A stretch of DNA of 64,000 nucleotides from Desulfomonile tiedjei (GTDB taxonomy: Bacteria; Desulfobacterota; Desulfomonilia; Desulfomonilales; Desulfomonilaceae): assembly GCA_016212925.1 (NCBI GenBank), contig JACRDF010000015.1, forward strand, positions 186,001-250,000, given 5' to 3'. Numbering within the stretch: the first letter of the stretch is position 1; each line of letters opens with the position of its first letter. Below are positions 49,970 through 57,726 of this stretch, piece after piece. The translations under genes were made by a program, and so were the position numbers. The notes beneath the pieces were generated by a model. It did not search any database. It was not told where the DNA came from and saw only the letters and a program-made list of their open reading frames with translations.

Positions 49970-50710
49970 TCACCGCTTGCGGAAGATTACCACAGCCTGG
50001 TGTTTTTCTTTAGGGACCACGGATTGGTTGACCGAGAACAGAGTGGTTCCTTTGACGTAATCCCTTATGGTGTACGCATGATTGCTGACTTTCCCGCCCG
50101 GACAACTGTACAGACACGCTATGCAGCCGGAATGCCATTCAGGAATAAGGGCCTTGTTTCCACCGAAACGCATGTCGATACCTTTGCCAGCGGAGTCGTT
50201 CAGAAGTCCGGCCAGCGGCAACGGAGAAGGCAGTCCGTCCCACCAGACAAATACATCAACCGGCGAGCCTTCCACACGAGTGTCCGGAGCGGTGCTATTC
50301 GGGTCCTTGCGCTTGTTCCATGCTGCCATGGTCAGGTTGTTTCCGGGAATCGCACCGATGGACACCAGGGCGTCGTAAAAAGAACTGTCGTCGGCATAAG
50401 AGGACAGCAACGCCTCGCCGGCCGCTCCCCCACCCTTCCACACAACAGCGTGATAGTTGGGTGTCGATTTTAACCAACCGCCGGAAAAAGCCTGAGGCTG
50501 AAGTTCAGCCAGCAGTCGCACTTCGCCGGCCTTGGAGTCCACCTGGAGCGGATGCTTTTCGTCCAATCCGAACGGGTTCGCCGGTTCCGCCCATAGCTGG
50601 CCCGGGATGCCTCCGCCGAACCATGTAACCATAGCCAGAAAGCCAAGGAATCCCAGAGCCTTCCTGGCGCTCGCGGCAACCAAGTTAATTTTTATTGAAG
50701 ACCGGGGCAT
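49970..50710 (-). CDS. Exported YdjY-like protein
   Basis: 246 residues. An N-terminal hydrophobic segment (ALGFLGFLAMVTWFGGG... ending WAEPAN) acts as signal peptide. The body has the YdjY-type features LLAELQPQAF, NYHAVVWKGGGAAGEALLSS, EWHSGCIACLYSCPGGKVSN with three close Cys, and a C-terminal hydrophobic strand. Role unknown; the Cys group could bind metal or an Fe-S cluster or form disulfides. GGAGGTG precedes the ATG. It follows the TraB/GumN gene after 53 bases and is likely co-transcribed. Confidence 0.72.
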   Translation of the reverse strand: MPRSSIKINLVAASARKALGFLGFLAMVTWFGGGIPGQLWAEPANPFGLDEKHPLQVDSKAGEVRLLAELQPQAFSGGWLKSTPNYHAVVWKGGGAAGEALLSSYADDSSFYDALVSIGAIPGNNLTMAAWNKRKDPNSTAPDTRVEGSPVDVFVWWDGLPSPLPLAGLLNDSAGKGIDMRFGGNKALIPEWHSGCIACLYSCPGGKVSNHAYTIRDYVKGTTLFSVNQSVVPKEKHQAVVIFRKR

Positions 50711-50763
50711 TACCGAGGTTCACCTCCATGCCGAATCGTGACGCAAGAAAGGCCAACGGAAAA

Positions 50764-51618
50764 TCACGCGTCCATTCTACCGATTTCATACCCTTCAGCG
50801 GACAGCATGCGCAGAATGCCCGCGACGTGTGGCACTCCGACGAACGCCACAGCGTCGCCCTCCCGCAGATACTCAAGCATCCTTTGGTACAAAATGGCAT
50901 CGCGGCGCTCGATTATCCAGGGGTTACGGGTTGGAAACCTGTAAGGATTCCCCGAAAACTTGGCCAGGTCGGCTTCGAGGTACCATTTCACGAAATCCCG
51001 AGTATAGGATTTCCAGTGGTGGATTCGCCTCAGGAAGTCGATTATTTGCTCCGGCGAAAGGCTCTCGAGTACCTCAATCTGCTCTTCTATAGTTTCCAGA
51101 AACACTACATTCTTGCTCATGTCTCGTGCAAGGCCATAAGCTTCCATGTCAACGGAGTATTTCCATCCATTCTTTTCCAGGAACCTGTAATAAAGTGTGA
51201 AATATGCCATCCACGGTTTCATTCCTTTCACCAGGGAACACGCGAAACTTTCCGGTGCAGTGGCCATGAATTGGAGAGCCGTCAGAGATGCCCTGTCTGA
51301 GCCTGTTGGGGCGAGTACGTTAGTAATTCTCAGTATAGTCTGCTCGTCAAGCCCATGTAATAGGCATTCTTCCGTATCGTCGTGCAAGCCCGCTTTGACT
51401 ACTTGCTGCATGCTGCTTTCGTCAAGAGGCCCTTCGAACAAGGCTGTGCGGGCGCCTCGCAGCAATTCAGCGAGAGACTTCTTGAAGCTATGAGGAAAGA
51501 AATGCGCAGTGCCCGCTAGAAAAGACCTCCGGCGGTTCTTTTGGAGCTGCCAAACCATCTTGAAACGTTTGTCTCTGAATCTTCGGAAGAGCATGCTCTT
51601 GTCGTCTCGGTGCTTCAC
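50764..51618 (-). CDS. TraB/GumN family protein (TIKI-like putative metalloprotease)
   Basis: 284 residues from a GTG that overlaps the preceding stop by four bases (GTGA). The two GxxH motifs of the family are GTAH (36-39, in RSFLAGTAHFFPHSF) and GVPH (261-264, in VAFVGVPHVAGILRML), with a conserved Glu62 in ALFEGPLDE. TIKI relatives are Mn/Co-dependent membrane proteases; no membrane segment is evident here. The middle is helical and aromatic-rich. Coupled translation with the GNAT-like gene implies a joint function. Confidence 0.85.
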   Translation of the reverse strand: MKHRDDKSMLFRRFRDKRFKMVWQLQKNRRRSFLAGTAHFFPHSFKKSLAELLRGARTALFEGPLDESSMQQVVKAGLHDDTEECLLHGLDEQTILRITNVLAPTGSDRASLTALQFMATAPESFACSLVKGMKPWMAYFTLYYRFLEKNGWKYSVDMEAYGLARDMSKNVVFLETIEEQIEVLESLSPEQIIDFLRRIHHWKSYTRDFVKWYLEADLAKFSGNPYRFPTRNPWIIERRDAILYQRMLEYLREGDAVAFVGVPHVAGILRMLSAEGYEIGRMDA

Positions 51619-52466
51619 GGTTTCGTAGTATAGGAAACGATGGCGTCCAGAAATGAAGGCTTTCTAATCATGAGTTCGGACATTTCGTATTTCCGGGAAG
51701 GAACACCACCCCATTTCTTCTTGAACCGGCGAATCCCTTCATTCACTCCAAGGCCAAGATGAATATACTCTTTGTTCAGTTCTTTGCCGATCCTGATCAT
51801 TTCAAGAAAAAGCAAATCGGACGCGCCCCGGACGTAGTTCTTTTTGGAATGGCACCCGATTACATAGGTGACGAAACGCTTTGCCGAAAGGTCGATCACA
51901 TAAAACGCGGCCAATTTGTTTCCCGGACCCCAGGCATTCAACACGAGCGAATCCTCAGCTTGCCCCACGTAATCCCACATTCCGAACAGCAGCTTTCCGA
52001 CCCGTTCCGGCAGATCAACCCGGTCAACGAACTCACATGCCAGGTCATGGTGGCTTTGGCCAAGGCGCCTTCCGCGCTCGACCACTGTGCCACCCACGGC
52101 CCTCCTGACGGCTCTACGAGCGTCAGGTGGAATAGACGTGGCATGCAAGTCCAGGGTATAATAGTAATCGCTGTTGCGCTCAGTGCAGGATTTGCTGAAC
52201 GACACCGGCAGTTCGGGCGAGACGAGCGAAACCTTTGCCGGACGAAAGGCCTTGACTAATTCATTAAAATCACGCTCTAATTCGTCCACTCGGAATTCCG
52301 TTTCCAAGGGGTACCCGACGAAAATTACCAAGTCGCCTTTCCGGCAACAAAAATAGTCGCGGAATAGAAACGGCTCTCCACCCGAAACCAGGGTCATCAG
52401 CTTGACGATGTGCTCAGGCACATAGGCTCGACTGAGGATCTCGCTTTCTTCCGCGTTCGTGATCAT
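51615..52466 (-). CDS. GNAT/FemAB-like acyltransferase domain protein
   Basis: 283 residues. It is clearly homologous along its length to residues 20-275 of the divergent neighbour: both share SYVPEHI, GEPFL, IFVGYP, GASDLLF, the LGLGVNEGIRRFKKKWGG block (LGLGISPGVRRFKEKWGS in the neighbour) and an Arg-rich helix after an acidic Y-Y segment. The G-ASDLLF.E plus RRFK..WG pattern is typical of GNAT-fold aminoacyl or acyl transferases (FemAB/CelD type). No known substrate. It is coupled to the TraB/GumN gene. Confidence 0.75.
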   Translation of the reverse strand: MITNAEESEILSRAYVPEHIVKLMTLVSGGEPFLFRDYFCCRKGDLVIFVGYPLETEFRVDELERDFNELVKAFRPAKVSLVSPELPVSFSKSCTERNSDYYYTLDLHATSIPPDARRAVRRAVGGTVVERGRRLGQSHHDLACEFVDRVDLPERVGKLLFGMWDYVGQAEDSLVLNAWGPGNKLAAFYVIDLSAKRFVTYVIGCHSKKNYVRGASDLLFLEMIRIGKELNKEYIHLGLGVNEGIRRFKKKWGGVPSRKYEMSELMIRKPSFLDAIVSYTTKP

Positions 52467-52811
52467 GCTTCAGTTACGAAAAGGCCAAACAGCGCTTGAC
52501 ATACCCTCCAAACCACCCGACGTGCCGAGTGATCGGAAAACAATGTTCCGTCAATTTCTCGAACCAGTCAACCGAATAGTCGGTGTCCAAAGCCACGATC
52601 ACTTCAAGGTGGAGTTCACACAATCAACGAGCCGCGTGCGTCACAGAGGACCGGGGCGCGGCGTTGACCGACGCAGTCGTAAAGGGCTAACATGTTGATA
52701 CAGTGTCAACGTAGAGGGCACCGCATTGGACTTCAATGGACTTCACGCCACCGCGGTCTTTGAACAATGAGGTAGGCTTCATCGGCAGTTTTCGACGGTA
52801 AAGAGCCCAGC
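52467..52811. other. Bidirectional intergenic region of the GNAT/radical-SAM locus
   Basis: About 345 bases between two divergent homologous genes, so it probably holds both promoters. A possible 79-codon frame (52459-52698) exists, but it overlaps the minus-strand gene start, lacks a good ribosome site and looks random. I found no convincing RiPP precursor. No strong repeat or hairpin was noticed. Confidence 0.35.
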
Positions 52812-54947
52812 GTGCTTAGAGAGGCGATTGATCAGCAGATGCTGACCCCTCAGGAACAGACTTTTTTGTGCGATCATTCGTATGTGCCGGAACATATTGC
52901 GGATTATGTGGAAGCGATTTCCGGAGAGGAGCCGTTTCTCCACGAAGATCACCTGTGCTTCTTCCGGGCGGGGCATTTGATTTTTGTGGGATATCCGTTC
53001 AATGAAGCGACCGACAAGGCCCCGGAAGCCTACGAATCGGCCTGTCGGCGGTTCCGCCCGTTTACCGCCGCGATCATCGCTCCGAGGTTATGGGTTGGTG
53101 CGACTGAATTGAATGGGCTTGTTGAGGACACGTACTACAGACTGGAGCTGCCCCTGAAGCCACTGACGGCCGACCTGGCTTACATGATTAGGAGGGCCCG
53201 CCGGGAGCTTTCAGTCCTCGAAGGGACTTTCGGAGAGGACCATGACAGGCTGGTCCGCTCATTCCTTGCCGAACGAGACCTTGGCCCGGGCCACCGAGAG
53301 ATCTTCGGTAAGATACCCCAGTATCTGAACCATTCCTCGACCGCGCGTGTCCTGGAAGCGAGGAAAGGGGACCGCCTGGTCGCGTTTAACGTTGTTGATC
53401 TTGGCTCGGCTGATTATTGTTTTTATCTGTTCAATTTCCGTTCACTCGAATTCAACGTGCCGGGTGCGTCCGACCTGCTGTTCTATGAGATGGCTCACCT
53501 GGCCGAGGCCGAAGGGAAAAAGGCCATGAACCTCGGACTGGGCATTAGTCCCGGTGTCAGGCGGTTCAAGGAGAAATGGGGCTCTGTGCAGTTTCTGCCG
53601 TATACGTCTGCCTTTGTGAGAAGAAGGGCCAAAGGGCTATTCAGTTTGGTGATGGATATTGATAAGGGAATGTCGTTTCCCCGCACAGGCCAACAAATCG
53701 GACCCGGTATTATGGCAAACTCCATGAAGTCAGGGTCTCCTTCAACGAAGCTCCCAGTGACCGCGTTGGAAGGCCGAGGCAGACTGCTTTCTTCCTTGGC
53801 GACTTTTTGGCACACCTTTGTAAGCGGTCTCACCGGACCATCGAGGAGCGAGAGTCTAACCGCTCGGGACACCGGGAAGAGGCGTTGGCGTCTAGTGCAG
53901 GTCGAATCGACCCTGGCATGCAATCTCCGGTGCATCATGTGCCCCTGGAAAGAGTTCAGAGAGAACGCCCGAGATCGCGGCACCATGAGCGAAGAGGTCT
54001 GGGAGGCAATTAAGCCGCACCTCAAGGACGCTCGATCCGTTGACTTTACCGGTGGTGGAGAGCCGCTGCTCCAGCCCAGACTGGCTGAATGGATTGCGGA
54101 TGCAAGATCCGCGGGATGCGAAACCGGAGTTCTGACAAACGGCCTGTTGCTGAACCAGGCAATGGCAAAAAAGCTGTTCAATGCAGGCTTGAACTGGATC
54201 TGCGTGTCTGTTGACGGAGCAACAAAGGAGGAATACGAAAGAATTCGGAAAGGGTCCAGCTTTGAGAAAGTTTGCGAAAACTTGGCAAGCGTTGCCAAAC
54301 TGAGAACCAATGAAATTCCCATGGTGATGATCAATTTTGTGATGATGTCGGAAAACCTCCATCAACTGGAAGACATAGTGAGGTTGGCCTCCCAATTGGG
54401 AGTGGACCAGGTGAATTTCAAGCAATGCGAAGTAATACGGGGTGACTACGGGAAGGGTCACGGATTGTTCGGACCCAAGCAAACCGGAGAAATCAAGAGA
54501 CTTCAAAAGGCCCTTGCGAGAGCGCGCAGCCTGGCAAAGAAGCTGCACGTTCAAACAACCGCTTTGTCCTTGACTCCCACTGAACGGCCGGTTTGCGAAC
54601 AGGACCCCACGGATTCGCTGTTCATCCGCCATGACGGGACAGTGGCTCCTTGCATAAGCTTGGCCAACGGCGGTCCGACGACGTTTCTGGGGCGGGATGT
54701 GATCATGCCGTCCGTGCGGTACGGTAGTCTGCCGGACAACGATCTCTTCGATATGTGGAAAACTGAATCCTGCGCGCTCTTCAGGGAAACGTTCCAAGAG
54801 CGAATCCGGGCCTATGAAGAGACTTTTCTCGCGGGGCTCACAAGGGGTGCCCGCTTGACGCCCGAGAGACTCCTCGAAGAGGCTCTCAAGAAAATGCCCA
54901 AAGCGCCGGAAGGGTGCACCATCTGCCACTATCTCTACGGCATATAA
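52812..54947 (+). CDS. GNAT/FemAB-like domain fused to radical SAM/SPASM enzyme
   Basis: 711 residues. Residues 20-275 are homologous to the divergent GNAT-like protein at 51615-52466. A hydrophilic linker (about 290-355) leads to a radical SAM domain starting WRLVQVESTLACNLRCIMCP with Cys370, 374 and 377 of the CxxxCxxC motif. FTGGGEPLLQP (SAM-binding GGE) and VLTNGLLL follow. The C-terminal part has RPVCEQD, FIRHDGTVAPCIS, a W-K-T-ESC segment and GCTICHYLY, matching a SPASM/Twitch auxiliary cluster region, used by peptide- and protein-modifying radical enzymes. The GTG at 52812 could be replaced by the ATG at 52842. Architecture unusual; no substrate known. Confidence 0.88.
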   Translation: MLREAIDQQMLTPQEQTFLCDHSYVPEHIADYVEAISGEEPFLHEDHLCFFRAGHLIFVGYPFNEATDKAPEAYESACRRFRPFTAAIIAPRLWVGATELNGLVEDTYYRLELPLKPLTADLAYMIRRARRELSVLEGTFGEDHDRLVRSFLAERDLGPGHREIFGKIPQYLNHSSTARVLEARKGDRLVAFNVVDLGSADYCFYLFNFRSLEFNVPGASDLLFYEMAHLAEAEGKKAMNLGLGISPGVRRFKEKWGSVQFLPYTSAFVRRRAKGLFSLVMDIDKGMSFPRTGQQIGPGIMANSMKSGSPSTKLPVTALEGRGRLLSSLATFWHTFVSGLTGPSRSESLTARDTGKRRWRLVQVESTLACNLRCIMCPWKEFRENARDRGTMSEEVWEAIKPHLKDARSVDFTGGGEPLLQPRLAEWIADARSAGCETGVLTNGLLLNQAMAKKLFNAGLNWICVSVDGATKEEYERIRKGSSFEKVCENLASVAKLRTNEIPMVMINFVMMSENLHQLEDIVRLASQLGVDQVNFKQCEVIRGDYGKGHGLFGPKQTGEIKRLQKALARARSLAKKLHVQTTALSLTPTERPVCEQDPTDSLFIRHDGTVAPCISLANGGPTTFLGRDVIMPSVRYGSLPDNDLFDMWKTESCALFRETFQERIRAYEETFLAGLTRGARLTPERLLEEALKKMPKAPEGCTICHYLYGI

Positions 54948-55463
54948 TACGGGAAGATAGAAGAAAACTCGTAACAAATCACGGCAATCATTACATGTTG
55001 AGTCGTTATACCGGTTGCCAAAAGTAATGTCCGTTTGGCCCGAAGATAATCAGTCTGGTTTTTTGGTTGGTATCGACGGGGCCTACTTTGCCGGAGCGTT
55101 ATAACGCCCGTCGTTCCTGCGAAAGCGGGAACCCAGGAAATCCCGCGTGCCGCGGGACTGGATTCCTGCTTCCGCAGGAATGACGGAATGGCGTCCTCTC
55201 GAATCGGACAAAAATTTTGGCAACTGCTATATACCCGGCGGAGCGGCGGTCCATTGTAGCGGCGACATCCCGCTCCCACCCCGCGTGGTGCATGAATCCG
55301 AGCCTGGTAAACGATTACAAAGACTGTTCGTGCGGCATTTGAAATTTGTTCCGCAACCGGATTGACACGCCCGCCGGAGTCGAAGGATAATCCATGATTC
55401 ACTGGAACAATCTTGGGTCCGAAGAACCCGCTCGTACGAGTCAGAACGGAGAGTGCCAAGCTC
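54948..55463. other. Gene-free region with one dispersed element
   Basis: Holds the TIR element at 55007-55230 and about 230 further bases before coaX with no recognised gene or RNA. No clear promoter was spotted. Confidence 0.5.
55007..55230. repeat. MITE-like element (TTGCCAAAA ends)
   Basis: 224 bases. The left end TATACCGGTTGCCAAAAGTA and the reverse complement of the right end, TATAGCAGTTGCCAAAATTT, match at most positions and are each followed by TGTCCG. A hairpin made by CATTCCTGCGGAAGCAGGAA-type arms lies inside. Near-identical half copy at 17283-17385; same ends in 44182-44406. Confidence 0.75.
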
Positions 55464-56243
55464 ATGCTCCTTGCCATTGATGTCGGAAACACCAACACCG
55501 TCATAGGGGTCTACGAGGGTGATACACGAGTCGGTATCTGGAGGATTCGTACTCTCGAAGACGTCACCGCGGACGAGTACAGAATGATCCTGCACGACCT
55601 TGCTGCGATAGAGAACATGCCGCGTTTTCGTATAGACGGGGCCATAATTTCGTGCGTGGTTCCACCTCTAATTGGGGCCCTCGACGATCTATGCAGGAAT
55701 TACCTCAAGGTAACTCCTTTATTTGTCGGACCAGGTATCAAGATGGGAATGCCCATCAGGTACGACAACCCCAGGGAGGTCGGCGCGGACAGAATCGTCA
55801 ATGCCGTGGCTGCGTACGAAAGGTGGCGATGCGATTTGATAGCCGTGGATTTCGGAACGGCTACCACCTTTGATTACATAAATAAGGCCGGCGAGTATGA
55901 AGGAGGAGCGATCGCGCCCGGGGTGAAGATCGCCGCAGAAGCCTTGTTCCACGAAGCTTCCAAGCTTTTTAGGGTGGAATTGGTCGCGCCACAGAGGGTC
56001 ATTGCCAAAGACACTGCTACGGCCATACAATCGGGCATCGTATTCGGTTATGCTTCATTGGTGGACGGCATTCTTACGCGCATGTTCGAGGAACTAGGCG
56101 CCAGGCCGAAGGTGGTGGCTACGGGTGGACTCGCGAAGACCATCTGTGCCCAGACGCGACTGGTGGATCACATCGATGAAGACTTGACCATGGAAGGACT
56201 TCGTATCATTTACTACAGAAACAACCCTCCCCAAAAAGGCTGA
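55464..56243 (+). CDS. coaX: Type III pantothenate kinase
   Basis: 259 residues from the ATG at 55464. CoaX/ASKHA motifs: LLAIDVGNTNTVIGVYEGD (phosphate-1), REVGADRIVNAVAAYERW, IAVDFGTATTFDYINKAGEY (phosphate-2) and GGAIAPGVKIAAEALF (adenosine region), then VVATGGLAKTI. It phosphorylates pantothenate in CoA biosynthesis, needs a monovalent cation and is not inhibited by CoA. The extended upstream frame to 55413 lacks family sequence. No birA partner is adjacent. Confidence 0.95.
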   Translation: MLLAIDVGNTNTVIGVYEGDTRVGIWRIRTLEDVTADEYRMILHDLAAIENMPRFRIDGAIISCVVPPLIGALDDLCRNYLKVTPLFVGPGIKMGMPIRYDNPREVGADRIVNAVAAYERWRCDLIAVDFGTATTFDYINKAGEYEGGAIAPGVKIAAEALFHEASKLFRVELVAPQRVIAKDTATAIQSGIVFGYASLVDGILTRMFEELGARPKVVATGGLAKTICAQTRLVDHIDEDLTMEGLRIIYYRNNPPQKG

Positions 56244-56763
56244 GCGAAAAGAGCGAGGCGCCGGCTGCCTTCACCGTTTTCTGCACGAATTGAGCGAACA
56301 CTATTTCGTTATCTAACTTGACCTAGTTTTTCGGGCACGGCACGCCGTGCCCTCCGGACGTGTTCCGCAAAGTCCATTTCACGTCGCCACAGTAGTCAAG
56401 GCCGAAATAAATGTCCTGGAACGCGGCACGATCCCGGGTGTTGGCAAGGACCACGATTGAGGGTTCGGCGGGACAACCGGAATGTTTCGTTCGGAAAGGA
56501 ATTTGAAAAAACGCTACACTTCTTCGTCCGCCCACCAGAATGAAACCTTTCAAACATCGAAGTGTCACTAAACAAATAAATGGGGGGTTCGTGTGCTTGA
56601 CAACTTGTGGATCAATTAAAACTGTTATGGGTAGGTGAGTCTTTCCTTCCACTTATTTGTGATCGTGTCACCGAGGAGGGAATAACCGCCACGAATTATT
56701 GTGCTCAAAACCGACAAGCGAGAAGAGTCTCGCGAAATTACGAACTTGTATGGAGGATGAGTA
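56244..56763. other. Intergenic region without recognised gene
   Basis: About 520 bases between coaX and the Gly/Tyr-rich peptide gene. A minus-strand frame (56323-56652) encodes no recognisable domain, though its C-terminal part (for example CPAEPSIVVLANTRD) looks somewhat protein-like and may be a degraded gene fragment. No RNA gene or strong repeat seen. Confidence 0.35.
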
Positions 56764-57054
56764 ATGTATAAGTCACTGCTGGTTGGAATTATGGTACTTT
56801 CCGTCCTGATGATGGGAGCCATGCTGCCGTTGACATCTGATGCCAGGTGGTACGGCGGAGGCTACGGGGGGTACTACAGCGCTTATCCCGCCACCTATTC
56901 CGGATATGGATATTATCCCTACTATGGTGGCTACGGTTGCGGCTACAGCGGCTACGGCTGGGGTGGCGGCTATGGAATGGGCAAACGAGGCGGCTTTGGA
57001 TTTGGCGGCTTCAGGCCCTTCGGCGGATTCGGATTTGGCGGTTATGGTTACTGA
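56764..57054 (+). CDS. Small exported Gly/Tyr-rich protein
   Basis: 96 residues behind GGAGG. Signal peptide about 1-26 (LLVGIMVLSVLMMGAMLPLTS). The mature 70 residues are almost wholly Gly, Tyr, Phe and Trp: YGGGYGGYYSAYPATYSGYG, one Cys, then a Lys-Arg pair and a GGFGFGGFRPFGGFGFGGYGY-like tail of Phe-Gly units. It resembles structural or self-associating Gly-rich peptides. Function unknown. Confidence 0.75.
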   Translation: MYKSLLVGIMVLSVLMMGAMLPLTSDARWYGGGYGGYYSAYPATYSGYGYYPYYGGYGCGYSGYGWGGGYGMGKRGGFGFGGFRPFGGFGFGGYGY

Positions 57055-57505
57055 CACGATCGTCAGGAATCCAGGCACATAAACCCATGCCCCTAATTGC
57101 GTAGTGGGCGCGGACGGTCATTGTTACTCACGGTCTGGCCATGCCAGATGATGTAGCGAACAGTTCGCGTTTCCGGAAGCCTCAAAATGACCAGGGCGCC
57201 CACCACGCTCAATTGACCGAATAGACTCGGTATCTCGCCCAATCTCTACGATCTCTCCCACGTCGGTTCTTATCTGTGGTTGCTGGCGATCCATGCCTTC
57301 TGGTTTGACCTTGCCGCCTTGCTCTTACCGAATCAGTGATTATGGTAAGGACGAGCCCTCGTAGCGCCTCCCCCCGGTGCGAACGGGGCTCAAACCTCCG
57401 GGATATGGCGATGGGGTCCCGGAGGTTTAACTTTCATGTTGACGTGAGATTTAGGCTGGGCTTGCTCAGGAAAGGGTAAGTCCGGAAAACATGGTCATTC
57501 AGGCG

Positions 57506-57545
57506 GTAACCCCGCCGGCGGCATTGCAGCCGCCGGCGGGGTTAC
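57506..57545. repeat. Strong GC-rich inverted repeat
   Basis: GTAACCCCGCCGGCGG and CCGCCGGCGGGGTTAC form a perfect 16-bp stem around an eight-base loop. There is no T-run on the plus strand. It shares the CCCCGCCG core with the fhs terminator nearby. Confidence 0.65.
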
Positions 57546-57651
57546 TTGTTCTATATCTGGCTTCTAGGCTCTACCAGGAAGCTGCGTCATTTCAATGTGA
57601 TTGGGGAGGCAGAGCCTCCCGGTATGCATTCCGAGCCAGGTCCTCGGGACG

Positions 57652-57691
57652 AAAAAAGACCCCGCCGGGGGTTACCCTTATCGGCGGGGTC
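57652..57691 (-). terminator. Rho-independent terminator of fhs
   Basis: On the minus strand GACCCCGCCG pairs with CGGCGGGGTC across a 14-base loop and is followed by six T residues (plus-strand A-run 57652-57657). It lies 36 bases after the fhs stop. Confidence 0.85.
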
Positions 57692-57726
57692 ATGCATATA
57701 ACAAATGAGGTGATTTGGTGAATCGT

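Larger units (their letters stand above)
57055..57726. other. Intergenic region with three stacked hairpins
   Basis: No gene is convincing in about 670 bases. Perfect or near-perfect hairpins lie at 57392-57428 (AAACCTCCGGGA arms), 57506-57545 (18-bp-type arms with GCCGGCGG) and 57658-57691 (the fhs terminator). Confidence 0.55.

Noticed and set aside
49883-50473. Plus-strand open frame of 196 codons
   Set aside because: It begins in the palindromic repeat and then runs antisense to the exported YdjY-like gene, which has signal peptide and ribosome site.
52459-52698. Possible 79-residue peptide, considered as RiPP precursor for the radical SAM locus
   Set aside because: Poor ribosome site, overlap with the start of the divergent gene, random-looking composition and no conserved core-like C-terminus; cannot be supported without comparative data.
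53892-54977. Long minus-strand open frame (361 codons)
   Set aside because: Antisense shadow of the radical SAM/SPASM domain; no family motif.
56323-56652. Minus-strand open frame of 109 codons after coaX
   Set aside because: No ribosome site, no domain and no supporting context; at most a degraded fragment.
57491-57721. Plus-strand open frame of 76 codons
   Set aside because: It runs through two strong hairpins, including the fhs terminator, and has no protein-like conservation features.
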